Of a stretch of 64,000 nucleotides of DNA, positions 62,018-64,000 are shown piece after piece. Origin of the DNA: Haloarcula salina (lineage in GTDB: Archaea; Halobacteriota; Halobacteria; Halobacteriales; Haloarculaceae); assembly GCF_010119195.1 (NCBI RefSeq), contig NZ_WRXL01000006.1, positions 186,001 to 250,000 on the forward strand, given 5' to 3'. A model generated the notes under the pieces. That model saw only the letters and a program-made list of their open reading frames with translations. It ran no database searches and was not told where the DNA came from. The position numbers and the translations under genes are program-made. Position 1 is the first letter of the stretch. Every line of letters starts with the position of its first letter.

Positions 62018-63135
62018 TGGTTCCCCTTCAGTTTCTCCTGCATGCGTTGCTCGATGAACTGCGAGACGACGCTCATCCCGGCGACGATGACGAACAGCAT
62101 GACGCCGGCGACGAACAGCACGTCGATGGTGCTCTCGGAGGCGCTGCCGTACTGCGTGGCGATGAGGCTCGTCAGCGTCACGTTCGCGTCGAAGATGTCG
62201 AACAGCGGATCGGCGAACTGCGTCCCGGCGGCCATGATCGCGGCCACGGCCATCGTTTCGCCGATGGCCCGCCCGAGGCCGAGGATGACGGCCGCGGAGA
62301 TGCCCGAGAACGCCGCCGGGATGGAGATGCTCTTCATCGTCTGCCACTCGGTCGCGCCCATGGCGACCGAGCCGTCGCCCATCGACTGGGGGACACTCGA
62401 CAGCGCGTCCTCGCCGACGGAGACGACCGTCGGCAGCGCCATCACGCCGACGACGACGCCCGCGATGAGGAAGCTCGCGCCGTCGTCGAGGAAGTTCGTC
62501 TGGATGAAGCCGTTCAGCACCTGGAAGCCGATGAACCCGTAGACGATCGAGGGTATCCCGGCCAGTATCTCGACGCCCGGTTTGATGACCTCGCGCAGTC
62601 GGTCGCTTGCGACCTCGGCGATGAACAGCGCGCCGAACAGGCCGAGCGGGCCGGCGACCGCGCCCGCGATGATGGTGACGACGACCGTCGCCCAGATCAT
62701 CGGAATCAGCGAGTAGGCCCCGCTGAGCGGGTTCCAGTACGTCTCGCCCGTCGGGAGCGCGCCCTCGAGCCAGAAGAACCACCGTGGCTCGCCGTTCTGG
62801 ACGGGAATCAAGAGGAGCCCGAGCCCGTGTTCGAGAAACGCCGGGAGGGCGCTCACGAACAGGAAGAACGTGATGAAACCGACTGTCAATACGGTCAGTA
62901 TCGTCGCGACAAGGGTCAACAGCCGCGCGATTTCGGCCTGATAGGTCACCCAGCCCAGCGCGGTGATAAAGGCGAACGCCAGCAGCATCGGCAGCGCGAG
63001 CGCCGGCCGAACCAGGAACACCAGAATCGTCGCGACCAGCGTGAGCGCCGAGCCGCCGACGGCGAGCAGTGAGCCGTCTAACGACACTCCGTCCGACATC
63101 GTCTCGCCCTCCGTCGTAGATAGTTCGTCTGTCAT
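62014..63135 (-). CDS. pstC: Phosphate ABC transporter permease PstC
   Basis: The 373-residue protein has a cytoplasmic N-terminus, two or three extra helices (about 23-95) and the PstC permease core with six helices. The EAA-type loop is VPQSMGDGSVAMGATEWQTM, followed by GRAIGETMAVAAIMAAG. The other recognised segment is EILAGIPSIVYGFIGFQVLN. It forms the channel with PstA. It follows pstS after a 60 bp spacer carrying two hairpins, and its stop overlaps the pstA start. Confidence 0.96.
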   Translation of the reverse strand: MTDELSTTEGETMSDGVSLDGSLLAVGGSALTLVATILVFLVRPALALPMLLAFAFITALGWVTYQAEIARLLTLVATILTVLTVGFITFFLFVSALPAFLEHGLGLLLIPVQNGEPRWFFWLEGALPTGETYWNPLSGAYSLIPMIWATVVVTIIAGAVAGPLGLFGALFIAEVASDRLREVIKPGVEILAGIPSIVYGFIGFQVLNGFIQTNFLDDGASFLIAGVVVGVMALPTVVSVGEDALSSVPQSMGDGSVAMGATEWQTMKSISIPAAFSGISAAVILGLGRAIGETMAVAAIMAAGTQFADPLFDIFDANVTLTSLIATQYGSASESTIDVLFVAGVMLFVIVAGMSVVSQFIEQRMQEKLKGNQ

Positions 63136-63147
63136 AGTATGGAAAAT

Positions 63148-63188
63148 CGACCGGCGCGGTCGGCGATCGGTCGACTGACGACCAGTCG
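63148..63188 (-). other. Two hairpins between pstS and pstC
   Basis: In the minus direction the transcript leaves pstS and meets CGACTG-GTCGT-CAGTCG (63188-63172), then CGACCG-CGC-CGGTCG (63162-63148), which is followed by ATTTTCC. Two 6-bp stems in a 60 bp spacer, the second before a T-run, could attenuate transcription or protect the pstS 3' end. Confidence 0.55.
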
Positions 63189-63195
63189 CGGTCGC

Positions 63196-64000
63196 TCAGG
63201 CCTGGTCGGCCAGCTTGTTCCGCTCTTCCTTCAGGCGCCGCTCGCCGAGGGTGAAGTAGTTGTTCGGGGCGACGAACGTCTCCTGACCGAACGCCGAGAG
63301 GATCATGTTGATGAAGGCGCTCTCCTTCTCCGAGGTGCCCTGCCACGTGTACATGTGGAGGTCACGCGAGAGCGGGTACTTCCTCGAGTCCAGCCCGTTC
63401 TGCGGGTCCTTGTACTTGTACGTGGTGCCTTCCCACTCGAGGGCGATGGGGGCGAGGCCGTCCGTGTTGATGAACGCGAGCGCGAGATAGCTGATCGCGT
63501 TGTCGGCCTGCGCGATAGCCTGGGCGAGGCGCTGGTTCTGCCCGTAGCGGTTGGCGACGGTGGTGTCCTCCTCGGGGTTGCCGAAGACGTTGGAGACGAA
63601 CGAGGTGCGCGTCCCCGAGCCCTTGACGCGACCGAGGACCTGGATCTCCTTGTCCGGCCCGCCGAGTTCGCTCCAGTTGGTGAGTCGGCCCTTGTAGAGG
63701 TCCTTCAGCTGCTGGCCGGTGATCTTCTCGACGCCGGCGTCGGCGATCTCCTGGGAGACGACGAGCGGCTGGCCGTCGACGGCGATGACGTGGTCGATGA
63801 AGTCGTCGTATGAGTCGCGGTCGGGGAGTTCGTCCTCGACGTTCCCGCTGGAGTTCCCGAGGTCGAGCTGGCCGTTCATGACCTTCTCGACGCCGGTCCC
63901 GGAGTGCGAGAGCGCGACGGAGACGGGGAACGGCGGGTCGCCGTCCTGGCCCGCCTCGAAGCCGTAGAGGCTCGCCCAGTAATCGGCGAGGTTCATCTCG
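63196..64000 (-). CDS. pstS: Phosphate-binding protein PstS, N-terminus outside the window
   Basis: At least 268 residues are visible. Features of the PstS family are SGTGVEKVMNGQLDLGNSS (phosphate-binding loop), VIAVDGQPLVVSQEI, LKDLYKGRLTNWSELGG and GRVKGSGTRTSF (second binding loop). The frame continues upstream past a Met codon at 63996 into base 64000, so the signal peptide/lipobox and the first ~50 residues lie outside. It captures phosphate outside the membrane for PstCAB. It is the first gene of the operon seen here. Confidence 0.95.
   Translation of the reverse strand, partial: EMNLADYWASLYGFEAGQDGDPPFPVSVALSHSGTGVEKVMNGQLDLGNSSGNVEDELPDRDSYDDFIDHVIAVDGQPLVVSQEIADAGVEKITGQQLKDLYKGRLTNWSELGGPDKEIQVLGRVKGSGTRTSFVSNVFGNPEEDTTVANRYGQNQRLAQAIAQADNAISYLALAFINTDGLAPIALEWEGTTYKYKDPQNGLDSRKYPLSRDLHMYTWQGTSEKESAFINMILSAFGQETFVAPNNYFTLGERRLKEERNKLADQA

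Noticed and set aside
59363-63346. PstA read as one 1327-residue protein starting near 63346
   Set aside because: Residues before 62017 overlap pstC in another frame and are Arg/His/Gly-rich; the ATG at 62017 overlaps the pstC stop as expected for coupling.
1-64000. tRNA, rRNA, CRISPR array, insertion sequence, provirus
   Set aside because: Gaps were read for cloverleaf-like sequence, regular spaced repeats, transposase motifs and att-like repeats; none was convincing.

Overview
The window is a chromosomal segment of a haloarchaeon (class Halobacteria). DNA is GC-rich and the predicted proteins are very acidic. The cytoplasmic markers are archaeal or haloarchaeal: SepF, Sec61-beta/SecG, UbaA (SAMP-activating E1), ABCE1/Rli, an EMC6-like protein, archaemetzincin, FAU-1, a PIN-ATPase-KH protein, an F420:NADPH reductase and a geranylgeranyl-reductase-family flavoprotein. 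Exported proteins carry Tat/lipobox or PGF-CTERM signals. Many transcription units have a T/A-rich box centred about 25-32 nt before the start codon, as expected for leaderless haloarchaeal transcripts; I used this to choose start codons. The genus cannot be fixed from the sequence alone. No rRNA, tRNA, CRISPR array, IS element or provirus was seen.

Layout, left half. 1-5.5 kb: a truncated gene, a rhodanese/MBL-fold protein, a winged-helix protein, a low-GC patch with a lipoprotein and a PKD-domain surface protein, then a two-zinc-ribbon protein and a DUF5611-type protein. 6-8.1 kb: an ABC-2 exporter and the division protein SepF. 8.2-15.3 kb: housekeeping genes (PUA RNA-binding protein, cobalamin-binding-type protein, UbaA, soluble chemotaxis transducer, M32 and M20 peptidases). 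15.4-22.1 kb: PIN-ATPase-KH protein, MOSC protein, YqcI/YcgG-isochorismatase pair, small HTH protein, EMC6-like protein and ABCE1. 22.3-31.1 kb: secreted protein, archaemetzincin, UPF0146, HAD hydrolase, F420 reductase, thioredoxin, SecG, FAU-1, a Tat-exported LVIVD-repeat protein and a LURP-one-like protein.

Layout, right half. 31.3-35.1 kb: UvrA, followed tail-to-tail by a ribbon-helix-helix/PIN toxin-antitoxin pair with a perfect inverted repeat at its promoter. 35.2-39.3 kb: a multi-pass membrane protein, a 728-residue pentapeptide-repeat protein ending in a two-helix channel-like module, and a BNR-type propeller. 39.3-43.5 kb: a MoxR/DUF4129/DUF58/membrane-protein operon. 43.6-50.7 kb: membrane proteins, a geranylgeranyl-reductase-family protein, two divergent sulfurtransferases, a 39-residue zinc-finger protein and a beta-CASP nuclease. 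50.9-56.6 kb: membrane, cupin, lipoprotein, CNNM/CBS, SDR, glutaredoxin-like and ThiE genes. 56.7-64 kb: a phosphate operon on the minus strand, pstS-pstC-pstA-pstB-phoU-(AbrB-PhoU), with a very large PstA and two hairpins between pstS and pstC.

The genes most worth following up are the pentapeptide-repeat/channel-like fusion, the toxin-antitoxin pair with its operator, the oversized PstA, the low-GC chimeric PKD gene, and several compact regulatory regions (amzA/UPF0146, the sulfurtransferases, pstS-pstC).
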